Below, piece after piece: positions 35,258 to 45,392 of a stretch of DNA of 64,000 bases. This DNA comes from Promethearchaeota archaeon. Lineage in GTDB: Archaea; Asgardarchaeota; Lokiarchaeia; Sigyniarchaeales; SOKP01. A program made the translations under genes and the position numbers. Below the pieces are notes generated by a model that did not search any database, was not told where the DNA came from, and worked only from the letters and a program-made list of their open reading frames with translations. The stretch is from positions 23,085 to 87,084 of the forward strand of contig SHMW01000011.1 in NCBI GenBank assembly GCA_008080735.1, written 5' to 3'. Each line of letters starts with the position of its first letter. The stretch's first letter is position 1.

Positions 35258-36121
35258 TTATTTCAACGCTTCAAAGCTATTTCCGATAACAATCAATATT
35301 AATGAAAGAAGTATTAATAAGGGTGGGACGAATGATTGGACGTTTGGCCAATTAAGCGCTTCGAATAGGCCTCGAGCTATTCTTCCTATATAATAAATTA
35401 AAAAACCAATTCCATTCAATACATAGGATCTCCTGAGAACACCGAAGGTTTTCCAGCCCAAATAGAGAAATATAAACGGAATTATTGCGATGAATAGAGG
35501 TTGAAAAATAAAATTGAACATAAAACGACCTACGGGATACTCGAATCCAAAAAGATTAATAACCTCGTTAGGAACTCCATATTTAACAGAAACAGATTCT
35601 TCGATTAATAACGCATCTGGTAAGGTAAGAGCTAAAATACTGATAATTATAGGAAATAGCATTAATAATGCTCTCAACAGATACTTTACATATCTCTTAT
35701 TTGCATATATGAAATCCATTATCTTATTATCGGTCTTTTTTATCGGTTCTTTTTCAAATTGTGTGTCTGGGGGGAATAATAAAATCCCAAGCATTCCCAT
35801 TAAACATGTTGTTGCCATCCAAGTTGAGAATGTTGCCGCACGGTAGGTAAGCATCAAGAGACTAACAACTAAGATATCATCACCTAATTCCTCAATGTAA
35901 AAATCATGGATAATAAAAAAAACTCGCGATATCGCTAATGCAATAAATAATAATGAAAAGAAGAACCAATAGGGTTTTTTGGATAATCTGAATCTCATTA
36001 TCAGGAAATACGAAAAGATCAAGAAATAATAACCCACAATAACCATATAGAGACCTAACTCTATCGAATTATAAAATGTAAAATTTTCTAACAGATCATC
36101 TTGAAATAGGGTAAGTATCAT
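35258..36121 (-). CDS. Seven-helix membrane protein, unknown
   Basis: 287 residues with about seven hydrophobic segments spread over the whole chain, such as GLYMVIVGYYFLIFSYFLIM, WFFFSLLFIALAISRVFFII, ALLMLFPIIISILALTL and VPPLLILLSLILIVIG. A basic loop (MRFRLSKKPY) separates helices 1 and 2. There are no catalytic motifs I can name. It lies between the coiled-coil gene and glyS, and the 243-bp region upstream of it shows nothing but AT-rich DNA. Confidence 0.7.
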   Translation of the reverse strand: MILTLFQDDLLENFTFYNSIELGLYMVIVGYYFLIFSYFLIMRFRLSKKPYWFFFSLLFIALAISRVFFIIHDFYIEELGDDILVVSLLMLTYRAATFSTWMATTCLMGMLGILLFPPDTQFEKEPIKKTDNKIMDFIYANKRYVKYLLRALLMLFPIIISILALTLPDALLIEESVSVKYGVPNEVINLFGFEYPVGRFMFNFIFQPLFIAIIPFIFLYLGWKTFGVLRRSYVLNGIGFLIYYIGRIARGLFEALNWPNVQSFVPPLLILLSLILIVIGNSFEALK

Positions 36122-36364
36122 ACCAATTCAACCTTTCCTTTAACATTTAAACAAATTTTAATTATCTTATCTAATTAACATTATTTATATATTTTTATTT
36201 CATTTCCCTATTATTTAATTTTATTGTTTTTATCTGTGAAAAATAGGAACTTCTCCACTTTCTAAAAATTCTAAAAGTTTGCTATGTTCTAAATAATATA
36301 GTTCAGCTATTAATGTCTCTATGAAAGTTTTAACTAAAATTAGTATTTTAAAAAAGGATTTATA

Positions 36365-37867
36365 ATGAAGATTAAAGATAATATCGAAACTTTTAATAGT
36401 TTAATCAAACGTCGAGGATTTATTTGGGGCCCTTCTCCTGAGATTTATGGAGGATTAGCTGGGTTTTATTCTATGGGTCCCGCGGGGATGGCCGTTAAGA
36501 ATAATGTCCTTTCGATTTTCAGAAAAGAGCTAAGATCTTATGGATTTGAGGAGGTAGAATGCCCCACAATAATGCCAGAAGTTGTTTGGGAAGCGTCAGG
36601 TCATTTGGAACGTTTTATTGACCCAGTTTTAAAATGTAAGAGATGCAGTTCTGTTTATAGAGCAGATAAATTTTTAAAAGATGAGTTACCTGACTTAATG
36701 ATAGACGGGCTCTCATTTGCGGAGATGGAAGCTTTATTAGAAAAAAATGAAATAAAATGTCCAGATTGTGAGACTAGGTTCGAAAAAATCGAAGAATATA
36801 ATTTAATGCTCAAAACAAAAGTTGGAGTTGATAATATTGCATATTTACGACCCGAAACTGCCACAACAACATATCTTCTTTTTAACCGATTAGATCAAGT
36901 AATGAGACGCCGATATCCTATAAAAGTATTTCAATATGGGAAAGCCTATCGGAACGAAATCTCTCCCCGACAAGGGGTCTTGAGAATGAGGTCCTTTGAT
37001 CAATTTGAACTTCAACTATTCATCAGCAAAGAACAAGAATTTAATTTTGAAGAATTTGAAGAAGTTAAAGAGAATGAATTGCCTCTATTAGATTGGGAGC
37101 TTCAGGAACAAAATATCGATAAACCAAATAATAGAAGTTTAGAAGATGCGATTGAAAAAGGAATGTTAAAAAAACCTGCGTACGCGTATTGCCTTTTTCT
37201 TGCCCATTATCTTACGAAAAAGTTAGGATACCCCGATGAGGTAATTAGATATAGACAACACAGTCCCAATGAGCGAGCGCATTATGCGGATGATGCATGG
37301 GACTTAGAAATTTACACAGAACAATATGGGTGGGTGGAAATCTGTGGTATCCATGATAGGACAGATTATGATTTAAAACGTCACGGAGCGTTTTCAAATC
37401 AGAATTTTGAAGTGGCTATGGGTTCAGATCCAAAAGAAAAAGAGGTACCCCAAATTTTGGAGGTAGCATTTGGAGTTGACAGAATTATTTACACATTACT
37501 TGAAACCAATTTTACTGTTGAAGAAGAGAGAATTAATTTGAAGTTGAAGAATTATCTCGCTCCAAACGTGGTAGCAGTATTCCCTTTAGTAAAAAATAAA
37601 GAAAATATTCGTAATTTAGCATTAAAAATTCACAATGATCTCCAAGATCATCTAATAAGCTCTTTTTATGATGAATCTGGATCGATCGGTAAGCGTTACA
37701 GGAGACAAGACGAATTAGGAACACCCTACTGTATCACAATTGATTATGACTCTTTAGACGATAATGCGGCTACAATACGAGATAGAGATACAATGGATCA
37801 AACTCGCGTTAAGATTCCAAAAATACCTGAAGTAATCAGAGAGAAATTGCTCAAAAGTAAACTATAA
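36365..37867 (+). CDS. glyS: Glycyl-tRNA synthetase, archaeal alpha2 type
   Basis: 500 residues. Class II motifs are visible: motif 1 around FRKELRSYGFEEVECPTIMPE, the Zn-like insertion CKRC...CPDC, motif 2 FQYGKAYRNEISPRQGVLRMRSFDQFE and motif 3 in EVAFGVDRIIYTLLE. The C-terminal anticodon-binding domain is present (YDESGSIGKRYRRQDELGTPYCITID). It charges tRNA-Gly. The length is in the short range for archaeal GlyRS. Transcribed alone on the plus strand. Confidence 0.96.
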   Translation: MKIKDNIETFNSLIKRRGFIWGPSPEIYGGLAGFYSMGPAGMAVKNNVLSIFRKELRSYGFEEVECPTIMPEVVWEASGHLERFIDPVLKCKRCSSVYRADKFLKDELPDLMIDGLSFAEMEALLEKNEIKCPDCETRFEKIEEYNLMLKTKVGVDNIAYLRPETATTTYLLFNRLDQVMRRRYPIKVFQYGKAYRNEISPRQGVLRMRSFDQFELQLFISKEQEFNFEEFEEVKENELPLLDWELQEQNIDKPNNRSLEDAIEKGMLKKPAYAYCLFLAHYLTKKLGYPDEVIRYRQHSPNERAHYADDAWDLEIYTEQYGWVEICGIHDRTDYDLKRHGAFSNQNFEVAMGSDPKEKEVPQILEVAFGVDRIIYTLLETNFTVEEERINLKLKNYLAPNVVAVFPLVKNKENIRNLALKIHNDLQDHLISSFYDESGSIGKRYRRQDELGTPYCITIDYDSLDDNAATIRDRDTMDQTRVKIPKIPEVIREKLLKSKL

Positions 37868-37999
37868 TTTTTTTCAAAAAATATACTCTATATATTTTCC
37901 TATCCTCTGTGTCTAGCAGAAAAAATTTTAATAATGCGCATTTTTTAGAAACATAATATCTTTTATTAAATTCATATCAAAACTAAAGTATTTTTATCG

Positions 38000-40678
38000 A
38001 TGAGACTCAAAAACGGTCGATATCTGTCAAGAACTAATATACGACGAAGAAAATTGTATATATTATCAATTTTATTGAGTTCGATCATTATTTTTAACTT
38101 CATATTATCAAGTTTTATCAATTCTTCCCCTCTCGATTCTTTTGATAAGGGAGCCCGGGACGAAAATACATATTTTGCTCCAAAAACGCAAGATGTCCCA
38201 TCTGATGTATTCGATGATCCCTATACGGAAAATTTTGATGATATTTGGAACTTTTTTGAGTTAAATTTCAAATCGGATTTTGCACCATGGATTATAGATA
38301 CATACTATAGAGAAAGCGATAGTGATGGTGGTACAATAATAGATGATCTCGTCTATTCACTTGAAAATCTATTGCTTTACAATACTTTGAAAAAATACAA
38401 TCAAAGTCTTAGTTCCAGTCAAATTTACGATGCTTATCTTGATTTAAAGTCAACTAATCTATGGTATGAAGGGGAAGGGCAATATGGTTATGGATTTATC
38501 GAATCAGTCGATACCGCAACAGGCACCAGAAATACCAAGAGGAATTTGATTGACAATCTTATGCCTATTATTCTTTTAGTTGATAATATGCCAAGTTCTC
38601 CATCAACGGAATATAAAAATCACATTATCCAGATGCTTGACTTAATTAATTCCACAGATTTTTGGAACACAACAAATGGATATTTCTTGGATTATAATTC
38701 ATCTACGGGAGATATTTATGCGCAAAGCAATTTATATGCTGTCTTAGCGACCTTAAAAGTCTCTCAAAAAACCAATTTCGATCAAGATATACGAGACCAA
38801 GCTTTTCTTTTGGCGAATGAGACGATGAATACTTTAAATGAATACTTTTGGGACACGAGCGATTATGGCTACTATAATAGTAGTGATCAGAGTCTGACTA
38901 GTTTTAACACTACAAAAGATTTAAAGACAAATGCCCTTGGTATTCTAGCCTTAATAGAAATGTGGGTAGTAACGGATAATTCTGAATTTTTAACAAATGC
39001 CACTCTCTTATTCGAGACAATTTATACTAGTAATTTAAAGAATGGCAATCTCTATCGAACATCTGTAGATAGTTGGGGCGGTAGCTGGACTTCAATTGTT
39101 GATCTTGATTATAATGCATTTATGATGATGGCTCTTCTCAAATTGTTTGATATATCTGCTAATCTTTCCTATTACAATAATGCCACTGCAATATATGAAG
39201 AATTCCAGAGTGTTTTTTACGATTCTACTAATAAGGCGTATAATAAAACAGATAGTTCTTCAAACAAAAATCTGCTTTCCAACTTAAGACTCACCGAAGC
39301 CTACCTAAAAGCATATGAGCTATATCAGAAGACATCACTTTCCAGCCTATTCAATAAGAGTGGCTCTCCTCCCGAATTCATATTTAACGAGGAAGATTTA
39401 GTTACGATTGCTAACTATACTTTTACCTCAAATGGAAATACATGTAATATTCCGAGTGCGAGCATAGGGTATCAGTTTGTATATCCAAATGGAACTTGGT
39501 TCCATGAAGAGATTCGCACGACAAACGAAAATGGGACCGACATATTTAGTTTTTCGATAAATGAATCATTACCGATTGGACAGGATTATTTTGTGTATAT
39601 CTGGGCGAATTCAACCTATTTTGCATATACAGACACCTCTATGGAATTTACGGTTTCTTCCGGCATTAATTATATTTCTGGATTGGAGGATTTAACCTAT
39701 TTATTCCAAGGAGAGCGAAGAAATATAACCATCACGTTTAATAATACCCGAGAAGAGGATGTAAATCTCACATTTTCCGTCGAAACCGAGAACGGAATAT
39801 CTTCTAATTCACCTAAACTTAAATTCCTAAACTCCTCAGAATTGAACGACCTATGGATTAACTTTTCTATTATCAGTACAGCGGAATTAGGACCTACCAA
39901 TTTTTATTTTCTGTTACAAAATGGGAGTACCTTATTTCTAAATTATACGGTAGAAGTGGAAATTAGAAATTCGCTCTATCTCTCAAGAATTGCATATGAT
40001 CAAAAGGTGGTTGAAGGAGATATCTTTTATATATCTATAAATTTGGAAAACTTTTTGGTAAATGAGACTCAATCATTTAATCTAAGTTTTGTAGGGGATT
40101 ATATTGACAATTTTAAGAAAGAATACTCTCTCTCAAAAGGAGAATTTATTACTATTTTCAAAAATCTTAACCTCTCAGAGGTGATTAATGAAAATTCTAT
40201 TACTGTACAAATGCTTATTTCTAAATCTTCCATAACTTTTTATAATCAGTCATTTACTCTTCAAGTGCTTAATAAACTAGAAGTCATACAAGCTTCATTT
40301 CCTTCCAGTGTTGCTCAATCATCTTCAGCCCAGTTTGTATTCAAAATTAGAAATAACAAACGTACCACTGAAGCTTTTTCGCTTTATATTAATAACCAAC
40401 TAATACAAACTGAGCTAAATGAGTTAGTTCCGGGTGAAAATAGAATTCAAACAGGAATTGTCCCAACTATTAACCCCTATGACTTTAGTATAAAATCATA
40501 CCAAATAGTAATAAAAGACGCGGAAGGGAATGAGCAACTAAGCTTTTATTGTGAGATTCAAGTAGTTCTATCGATTATGAATCTCATTCTATTTTATGTA
40601 GTGCCGATCATTATTCCAATTGCGATAGTATTATACTTTAAAAATAAAGAGATGAAAACCAAACTATTAAGGAGATAA
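38000..40678 (+). CDS. Large surface protein with toroid-like domain and C-terminal membrane anchor
   Basis: 892 residues. An N-terminal signal/anchor (basic, then LYILSILLSSIIIFNFILSSF) leads into a region (about 60-450) whose pattern suggests an alpha/alpha toroid as in glycoside hydrolases and epimerases (NLYAVLATLKVS, TNALGILALIEMW, DYNAFMMMALLKLFD). Several beta-sandwich-like domains follow, then a C-terminal TM helix (LILFYVVPIIIPIAIVLYF) with a basic tail. There are many N-x-S/T sequons, as expected for a glycosylated extracellular protein. Catalytic activity is not established. It is followed after 2 nt by another surface protein. Confidence 0.75.
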   Translation: MRLKNGRYLSRTNIRRRKLYILSILLSSIIIFNFILSSFINSSPLDSFDKGARDENTYFAPKTQDVPSDVFDDPYTENFDDIWNFFELNFKSDFAPWIIDTYYRESDSDGGTIIDDLVYSLENLLLYNTLKKYNQSLSSSQIYDAYLDLKSTNLWYEGEGQYGYGFIESVDTATGTRNTKRNLIDNLMPIILLVDNMPSSPSTEYKNHIIQMLDLINSTDFWNTTNGYFLDYNSSTGDIYAQSNLYAVLATLKVSQKTNFDQDIRDQAFLLANETMNTLNEYFWDTSDYGYYNSSDQSLTSFNTTKDLKTNALGILALIEMWVVTDNSEFLTNATLLFETIYTSNLKNGNLYRTSVDSWGGSWTSIVDLDYNAFMMMALLKLFDISANLSYYNNATAIYEEFQSVFYDSTNKAYNKTDSSSNKNLLSNLRLTEAYLKAYELYQKTSLSSLFNKSGSPPEFIFNEEDLVTIANYTFTSNGNTCNIPSASIGYQFVYPNGTWFHEEIRTTNENGTDIFSFSINESLPIGQDYFVYIWANSTYFAYTDTSMEFTVSSGINYISGLEDLTYLFQGERRNITITFNNTREEDVNLTFSVETENGISSNSPKLKFLNSSELNDLWINFSIISTAELGPTNFYFLLQNGSTLFLNYTVEVEIRNSLYLSRIAYDQKVVEGDIFYISINLENFLVNETQSFNLSFVGDYIDNFKKEYSLSKGEFITIFKNLNLSEVINENSITVQMLISKSSITFYNQSFTLQVLNKLEVIQASFPSSVAQSSSAQFVFKIRNNKRTTEAFSLYINNQLIQTELNELVPGENRIQTGIVPTINPYDFSIKSYQIVIKDAEGNEQLSFYCEIQVVLSIMNLILFYVVPIIIPIAIVLYFKNKEMKTKLLRR

Positions 40679-40680
40679 AA

Positions 40681-42336
40681 ATGAAACTGAATAAGAAACA
40701 TATAGCGTGCGCAATAATTCTTTTTTCAATATTTACAGGATTTTTGTTATGCCAACCTAATACAATCGATAAATCATCATATCACTCTGAAAAAATTAAA
40801 ATCTCTCAGAAGACCACAATCAGTGCTGAAAATATTTATGTGAATGATACGGTTGTAACCGCACTTTTTGATCAGGTTTTTATTGAAATCAATACAACAG
40901 AATTATCATATGCCAATTATTCTAAAGTAAAATTTCAGTATCCAGGAGGGTCAAGTGATGTCTTTGATATGGAACATAAAACAGGTGAAAACTTTACATA
41001 CACCTATACTCCCCCCTATTATGTTCCAAACGGGACAACGATGATTACTTTTCAAGTATATAATGAATCGGGTGTCTTAATAAATACGGACCCAGTTCAA
41101 ACCGAATTATTCATCTATTCAAATTATTATGCGGCAGATTTTCCTCCCAATTATGATAATGAAGGATACTTAAATGAAACGCTTAATGTGAAAATCCTCA
41201 TCGATAATATATCTGCCTACGAACCACAGAGAAATTTTAGCTACCAAGTCTCAATCGTGAATAGCACCGATCCGAGTTTACAAACCACAATTAAATATAT
41301 TCCAGGAGACGATATTGAGGGATTCAGCTTGTTTCTTAATGAATCTTTGTTTACCCAAGTAAACAAACATTATTATGTAAAAGTTAATCTTACGGACGAG
41401 GGTAGCGGAAGAACTGAACCGACCTATTTCCGATTTAAAGTGTTGAATTATAATCCTGAAATTCTCGAAAGCACATTATCCATACCTGATGAGATCTACA
41501 GAACTATAGATTTCGATATTTCGATTAATGTTTCCGATATTGAATCGGCAATTCAAGATATAAATGTTTCTGCCCAATTAACAACTCCTTTAGGACAAAA
41601 GCTTGGGCAAGTAGAGGAATCGGAAAATCCAGATAATAATTTTACATTGACATTAAATGTTGCTAAAAATAGACCTATTGGGCAATATCTTCTAAATATA
41701 ACGGCAATTGACCCTGATGGAGGGCTGAGTTCGTTTATCCATTACATCACTATCCTTAATTTAAGTCCTGAGATTAAAAATTTTTGGATTAACGGATTAA
41801 GCCCAGCTCAGCAAATATCGATATTCTATGGGGACGACATTACGTTTACTTTTGACGTATCTGATGAAGATAGTGATATTGAGTATGTTACTGTCTCACT
41901 CTTAAACGAAAATGACGAATGGTTTAATACCACTAAACTTTACACTCCCGCAAATTTCGAAATTGCAATCCGCTCCATTGATTTGGTGAGAGGAACCTGG
42001 AATGTATATATTTCCGTCACGGATTCAGATGATTCCACTACTTCCCTCACTTCTGATATTGGACAAGCACCCAAACAAATAAGAATAGTACCAGATGCCT
42101 TAGGATTAATAATGCCCTGGATAACATTAATAGTTGGCTTAATTATCGGACTTTTAATGGGTATCGCGCTGGCATATAAACTCATTAAACGAAAACCAAG
42201 CACCCAACCTGCCAAACAAAAACCATCGAAAAAAGCTCCATCCAAGCCACAAGAAAAAGCACCGACCCAACCTGAAGAAAAACCCAAAGAAAAAATGGAA
42301 AAACCGACGCAAAAAAAAATCAAGAGAAGATTGTAA
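40681..42336 (+). CDS. Surface protein with Ig-like domains, TM anchor and Lys/Pro-rich tail
   Basis: 551 residues, co-translated with the preceding gene (2-nt gap; Shine-Dalgarno AAGGAGAT inside the upstream gene). It has a signal sequence (ACAIILFSIFTGFLLC), then repeated beta-sandwich units with sequons, ending in a cadherin-like pattern (DVSDEDSDIEYVTVSL; VTDSDDSTTS). A TM helix (WITLIVGLIIGLLMGIALAYKL) precedes a cytosolic tail of about 60 residues rich in Lys, Pro, Gln and Glu. The pair likely forms a cell-surface complex. No family name is claimed. Confidence 0.75.
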   Translation: MKLNKKHIACAIILFSIFTGFLLCQPNTIDKSSYHSEKIKISQKTTISAENIYVNDTVVTALFDQVFIEINTTELSYANYSKVKFQYPGGSSDVFDMEHKTGENFTYTYTPPYYVPNGTTMITFQVYNESGVLINTDPVQTELFIYSNYYAADFPPNYDNEGYLNETLNVKILIDNISAYEPQRNFSYQVSIVNSTDPSLQTTIKYIPGDDIEGFSLFLNESLFTQVNKHYYVKVNLTDEGSGRTEPTYFRFKVLNYNPEILESTLSIPDEIYRTIDFDISINVSDIESAIQDINVSAQLTTPLGQKLGQVEESENPDNNFTLTLNVAKNRPIGQYLLNITAIDPDGGLSSFIHYITILNLSPEIKNFWINGLSPAQQISIFYGDDITFTFDVSDEDSDIEYVTVSLLNENDEWFNTTKLYTPANFEIAIRSIDLVRGTWNVYISVTDSDDSTTSLTSDIGQAPKQIRIVPDALGLIMPWITLIVGLIIGLLMGIALAYKLIKRKPSTQPAKQKPSKKAPSKPQEKAPTQPEEKPKEKMEKPTQKKIKRRL

Positions 42337-42399
42337 GGAATAGTAAAGGAAATAAAAAATATTTAAATTATTTCTATTTGAACTTATTTTTTAAGCATA

Positions 42400-43311
42400 T
42401 TAGCCCATTACATCATGTAGTCTATATTGGAATTTGCCTAATTTACCCCCGTAATTGCCTGCAGAGATTCTCATAACTCCGGGTACTTTCACGGCTGCCT
42501 CAATACCCAATTTCATTGCGGTTTTGATCGCGGATTCAGTAGCACCATTTATTATAACCTCATATACGCAATTTTCTCCCTCTTTCAGCTCCGAATTGTC
42601 TATTTTGTCCTTAAGAGTTGGGCATAAAGGATCATTGGTGGATGCACCCAGAAAGTCATATTTTGAGCCAACTTTGGAACCAGAACGAGCCACGCCTCCA
42701 GGAAATGGGGCGATTACGTTCGGCACGTCTTTCATTGCTTTAACAGCCTTTTCTGCTGCAGCTAAAGTGGAACTCTGATCTTCCCCCATTATGAGAAAAT
42801 TTCCCCCAGCAATACCTTTTCCTGCTTTAAATAAACTCTGAACAATGAATTCTCCGTCCATCACAGGAATTTTCCAAGCTTCAAAATCAAACTTTCCTTC
42901 TACTTTCTCTTCAAATTTATCTCCAAAAAATTTTAACTTAAAGCCAGTCTTGACTTCAAACTCCTTTTCTGGATCTAATGATTCTTCCATTCCATCAAAA
43001 CACGCAGTCGTAGGACAAGTTAAAATACATTGACCGATGCGCCCTAACAATACCGAATCCACTTTCTTTTTATCATTGATAAAAAACATCAATGCGGCGC
43101 CAGGACGATTATCTGGGGTATCTTCGGGCGAAATATACACATCAAGTGCGGCCTCAGAATCACAATGAATCGTTGAAGTTCCATAACCAGTCGCTTCTCG
43201 AGCACAAATGTCTAACCACGTTTTATTGGCAGCAGTAACGATTACTCGGGCGAAATATCCGCCGAATGCTTCACAATAAGTATCTTCTATTTCTATGCCA
43301 TTTATCTCCAT
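42400..43311 (-). CDS. ftr: Formylmethanofuran:tetrahydromethanopterin formyltransferase
   Basis: 303 residues. The whole chain matches Ftr: IEDTYCEAFGGYFARVIVTA at the start, SEAALDVYISPEDTPDNRPG, and APFPGGVARSGSKVGSKY in the middle. It moves the formyl group between methanofuran and H4MPT, a step of the archaeal Wood-Ljungdahl or C1 oxidation pathway. Divergent from mtd with about 150 bp between starts. No formylmethanofuran dehydrogenase gene is in the window. Confidence 0.95.
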   Translation of the reverse strand: MEINGIEIEDTYCEAFGGYFARVIVTAANKTWLDICAREATGYGTSTIHCDSEAALDVYISPEDTPDNRPGAALMFFINDKKKVDSVLLGRIGQCILTCPTTACFDGMEESLDPEKEFEVKTGFKLKFFGDKFEEKVEGKFDFEAWKIPVMDGEFIVQSLFKAGKGIAGGNFLIMGEDQSSTLAAAEKAVKAMKDVPNVIAPFPGGVARSGSKVGSKYDFLGASTNDPLCPTLKDKIDNSELKEGENCVYEVIINGATESAIKTAMKLGIEAAVKVPGVMRISAGNYGGKLGKFQYRLHDVMG

Positions 43312-43367
43312 TTCATATCATCTCTATTCTTTTTTATAAAAAAGGATTACTATTTAATAAAACTTTG

Positions 43368-43384
43368 AAAAATTTAAATATAAA
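43368..43384 (+). promoter_or_regulatory. TATA-like box in the ftr-mtd divergent region
   Basis: AAAATTTAAATATAAAG is about 80 nt upstream of the mtd ATG, giving a predicted leader of about 55 nt. The sequence is nearly symmetric, so it might also serve the minus-strand ftr gene. Confidence 0.4.
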
Positions 43385-43458
43385 GTCTAAAAATATTCTT
43401 TAATAATATAAAATTATTATATTCTAATTTATCACCCAAAATTGATAAGGTATTAAAA

Positions 43459-44295
43459 ATGAGTGAAAATGTTTTAAACATTGGAGTGCTTAAAAATGGG
43501 ACTATTGGCTCCTCTGTTCTGTTATCTTTCCTTATAGACGAACGTGCGGAAGGAGAACGTGTTATCTTTCGAGAAGTAACCTCTGGACCGAAGATGCATC
43601 CACCAGAAGAATGCGTTGAAACAATGAAAAAGTTATTGGAATTCCAACCTGATTTAATCCTAATGTCTTCTCCTAATGCCGCATTAAAAGGACCAAAAGC
43701 AGCTCGTGAATTAGTTGGAGACATACCTGCCATTATAATTTCTGATGCTCCTGCCAAAAAGGCAATCGAGGAATTCAAAGAGAAAGGATTAGGATACATT
43801 ATCGTAGAATGCGACAGCATGATTGGAGCTCGACGACCTTTCTTAGATCCAATCGAAATGAGTGTATTCAATTCAAATTTACTCAAGGTCTTAGCAGTCA
43901 CCGGTGTATTCAATATCATCGTTGATGAATTGAACACCGTGATTATGGATATGTTAGAAGGGAAAACTCCAACGCTTCCTCAAATCGAAGTGGATGCAAC
44001 AACTGCTGTAGAAGCCGCGCGCTTTGCGAATCCATATGCCGAAGCGAAAGCTATCGCCGCATTTGAAATCGCATCAAAAGTATCCAAAATCACAGGAAAA
44101 GCATGTTTTGTCTTAAAAGAAAGAGAAGACTATATGCCATTACTTGCGGCGGCCCATGAGATGATGAAAACAGCGGCGGATATGTGTCAAGTTGCCCGAG
44201 AAATAGAAAAATCTAATGATACGGTTATCAGGCGACCTCACCGATCTTCGCAAGAACTTTTGGAAAAACGGGCCTTACACGAGAAAGAAAAATAG
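43459..44295 (+). CDS. mtd: F420-dependent methylenetetrahydromethanopterin dehydrogenase
   Basis: 278 residues with the Mtd start (LNIGVLKNGTIGSSVLLSFLIDERAER-like), SGPKMHPPEECVE and ISDAPAKKAIEEFKEKGLGYI. The enzyme interconverts methylene- and methenyl-H4MPT with coenzyme F420. Its presence shows the cell uses F420, consistent with the FrhB-like protein at 61 kb. Divergently paired with ftr. Confidence 0.95.
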   Translation: MSENVLNIGVLKNGTIGSSVLLSFLIDERAEGERVIFREVTSGPKMHPPEECVETMKKLLEFQPDLILMSSPNAALKGPKAARELVGDIPAIIISDAPAKKAIEEFKEKGLGYIIVECDSMIGARRPFLDPIEMSVFNSNLLKVLAVTGVFNIIVDELNTVIMDMLEGKTPTLPQIEVDATTAVEAARFANPYAEAKAIAAFEIASKVSKITGKACFVLKEREDYMPLLAAAHEMMKTAADMCQVAREIEKSNDTVIRRPHRSSQELLEKRALHEKEK

Positions 44296-44432
44296 CTAAT
44301 TAAAATTTTAATATTAAATTTCTCTCCTATTTCTTTTACATTTTTTCTTATAGCGATACAAAAATGTTTTACGTCTGGAAATTATATTCAATATATAGCA
44401 ATTTTAGGAATGGAAAAACCATTAAAACGAAC

Positions 44433-45392
44433 TTATAAATTTTCGTTGTTCTTAAAATAGGATTTTAGATCTTCAAATTTTTCGCCTGATATGGTTTTCA
44501 TCACATCAAAAAATACATTCTCATCCTTATTTTTGGTGACTGCCATCAAAATCGCTTCATTTGCGACTTCCCTAATTAAAATATGAGCTGAGTCGCTCTC
44601 ATAAATAATAGTCGATAAATCGAGTGGGGAAATACTCGGTTTATTCATCAATTTCATAATCTTTTTATAAATTTGGTACATATTGGAGTCTAAAGTTCCA
44701 ATCTCAAACTTCATAAATTCTAATGGTTTTGATTCAAATTTCCCTAATGTTGAAGCAATCAAGAGTCCGTCTGGACGATTGAACAATAAGTATTCGGATA
44801 ATGTATCGATCTTGAATTGGTCTAATAAATGTCGAATCTTTCCTAAACGTTGCAAACTTAAGGTGGATTTCTGTATCTCATAATCTAAAATTTCTATGAG
44901 GCGATGTTGGGCAGTTCCTTCCTTAACTGAAACGGGAGTGAAATGAAGTTTTTCCTTCATATCCTCGTCAAGATTTTCAGAGAGCATTTTATAGAGGGTA
45001 TCCTCCTCTGACTCGGGTAGGTCGATTTTATTGAGCAATACATAAATACGGTCGATATGAGGACTAAATTCAAAAACATTCATCAGATATTTTTCAAATA
45101 CGTCCTTCACTCTCGGATCGCTCACGGTGGCGTCTACCATAAATACGGTAGTTGTAATCTCCGAGAATACGAGTTCCCGTTGCTTTTCAGAAAAATATCT
45201 CTTCATATAGACTTCTTGGCCTCCAGCATCCCACACATTGAGCTCCATGATCCCCCGAAATATGAAATTCTCTCTTGAGATGCCTTTAGTAGGTTTTAAG
45301 TTCACCACTTTCATAAAATTATAGCCTAAACACGTTGTGCGAAGCAAACTTGTCTTGCCACTTCCCGCAGGTCCGAATATAAGTGTTTTCAT
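44433..45392 (-). CDS. Rag/Gtr-like GTPase with C-terminal roadblock-like domain
   Basis: 319 residues. The G domain (about 1-175) has the P-loop FGPAGSGKTS, switch Thr in PTKG, WDAGGQE with the following YMKRYF, NKID (121-124) and SVK (155-157). The SGKTS loop, the GGQ plus YF context and the extended length resemble eukaryotic RagA/Gtr1 rather than Ras or Arf. Residues about 195-310 form an alpha/beta domain (LLFNRPDGLLIASTLG, AHILIREVANEAILMAVTKN) in the place of the Rag roadblock domain. It lacks a lipidation motif. Partner proteins (Ragulator-like roadblock proteins) are not adjacent. Confidence 0.85.
   Translation of the reverse strand: MKTLIFGPAGSGKTSLLRTTCLGYNFMKVVNLKPTKGISRENFIFRGIMELNVWDAGGQEVYMKRYFSEKQRELVFSEITTTVFMVDATVSDPRVKDVFEKYLMNVFEFSPHIDRIYVLLNKIDLPESEEDTLYKMLSENLDEDMKEKLHFTPVSVKEGTAQHRLIEILDYEIQKSTLSLQRLGKIRHLLDQFKIDTLSEYLLFNRPDGLLIASTLGKFESKPLEFMKFEIGTLDSNMYQIYKKIMKLMNKPSISPLDLSTIIYESDSAHILIREVANEAILMAVTKNKDENVFFDVMKTISGEKFEDLKSYFKNNENL

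Noticed and set aside
43374-43937. 187-codon minus-strand ORF
   Set aside because: It is the antisense shadow of mtd, whose protein is well recognised.
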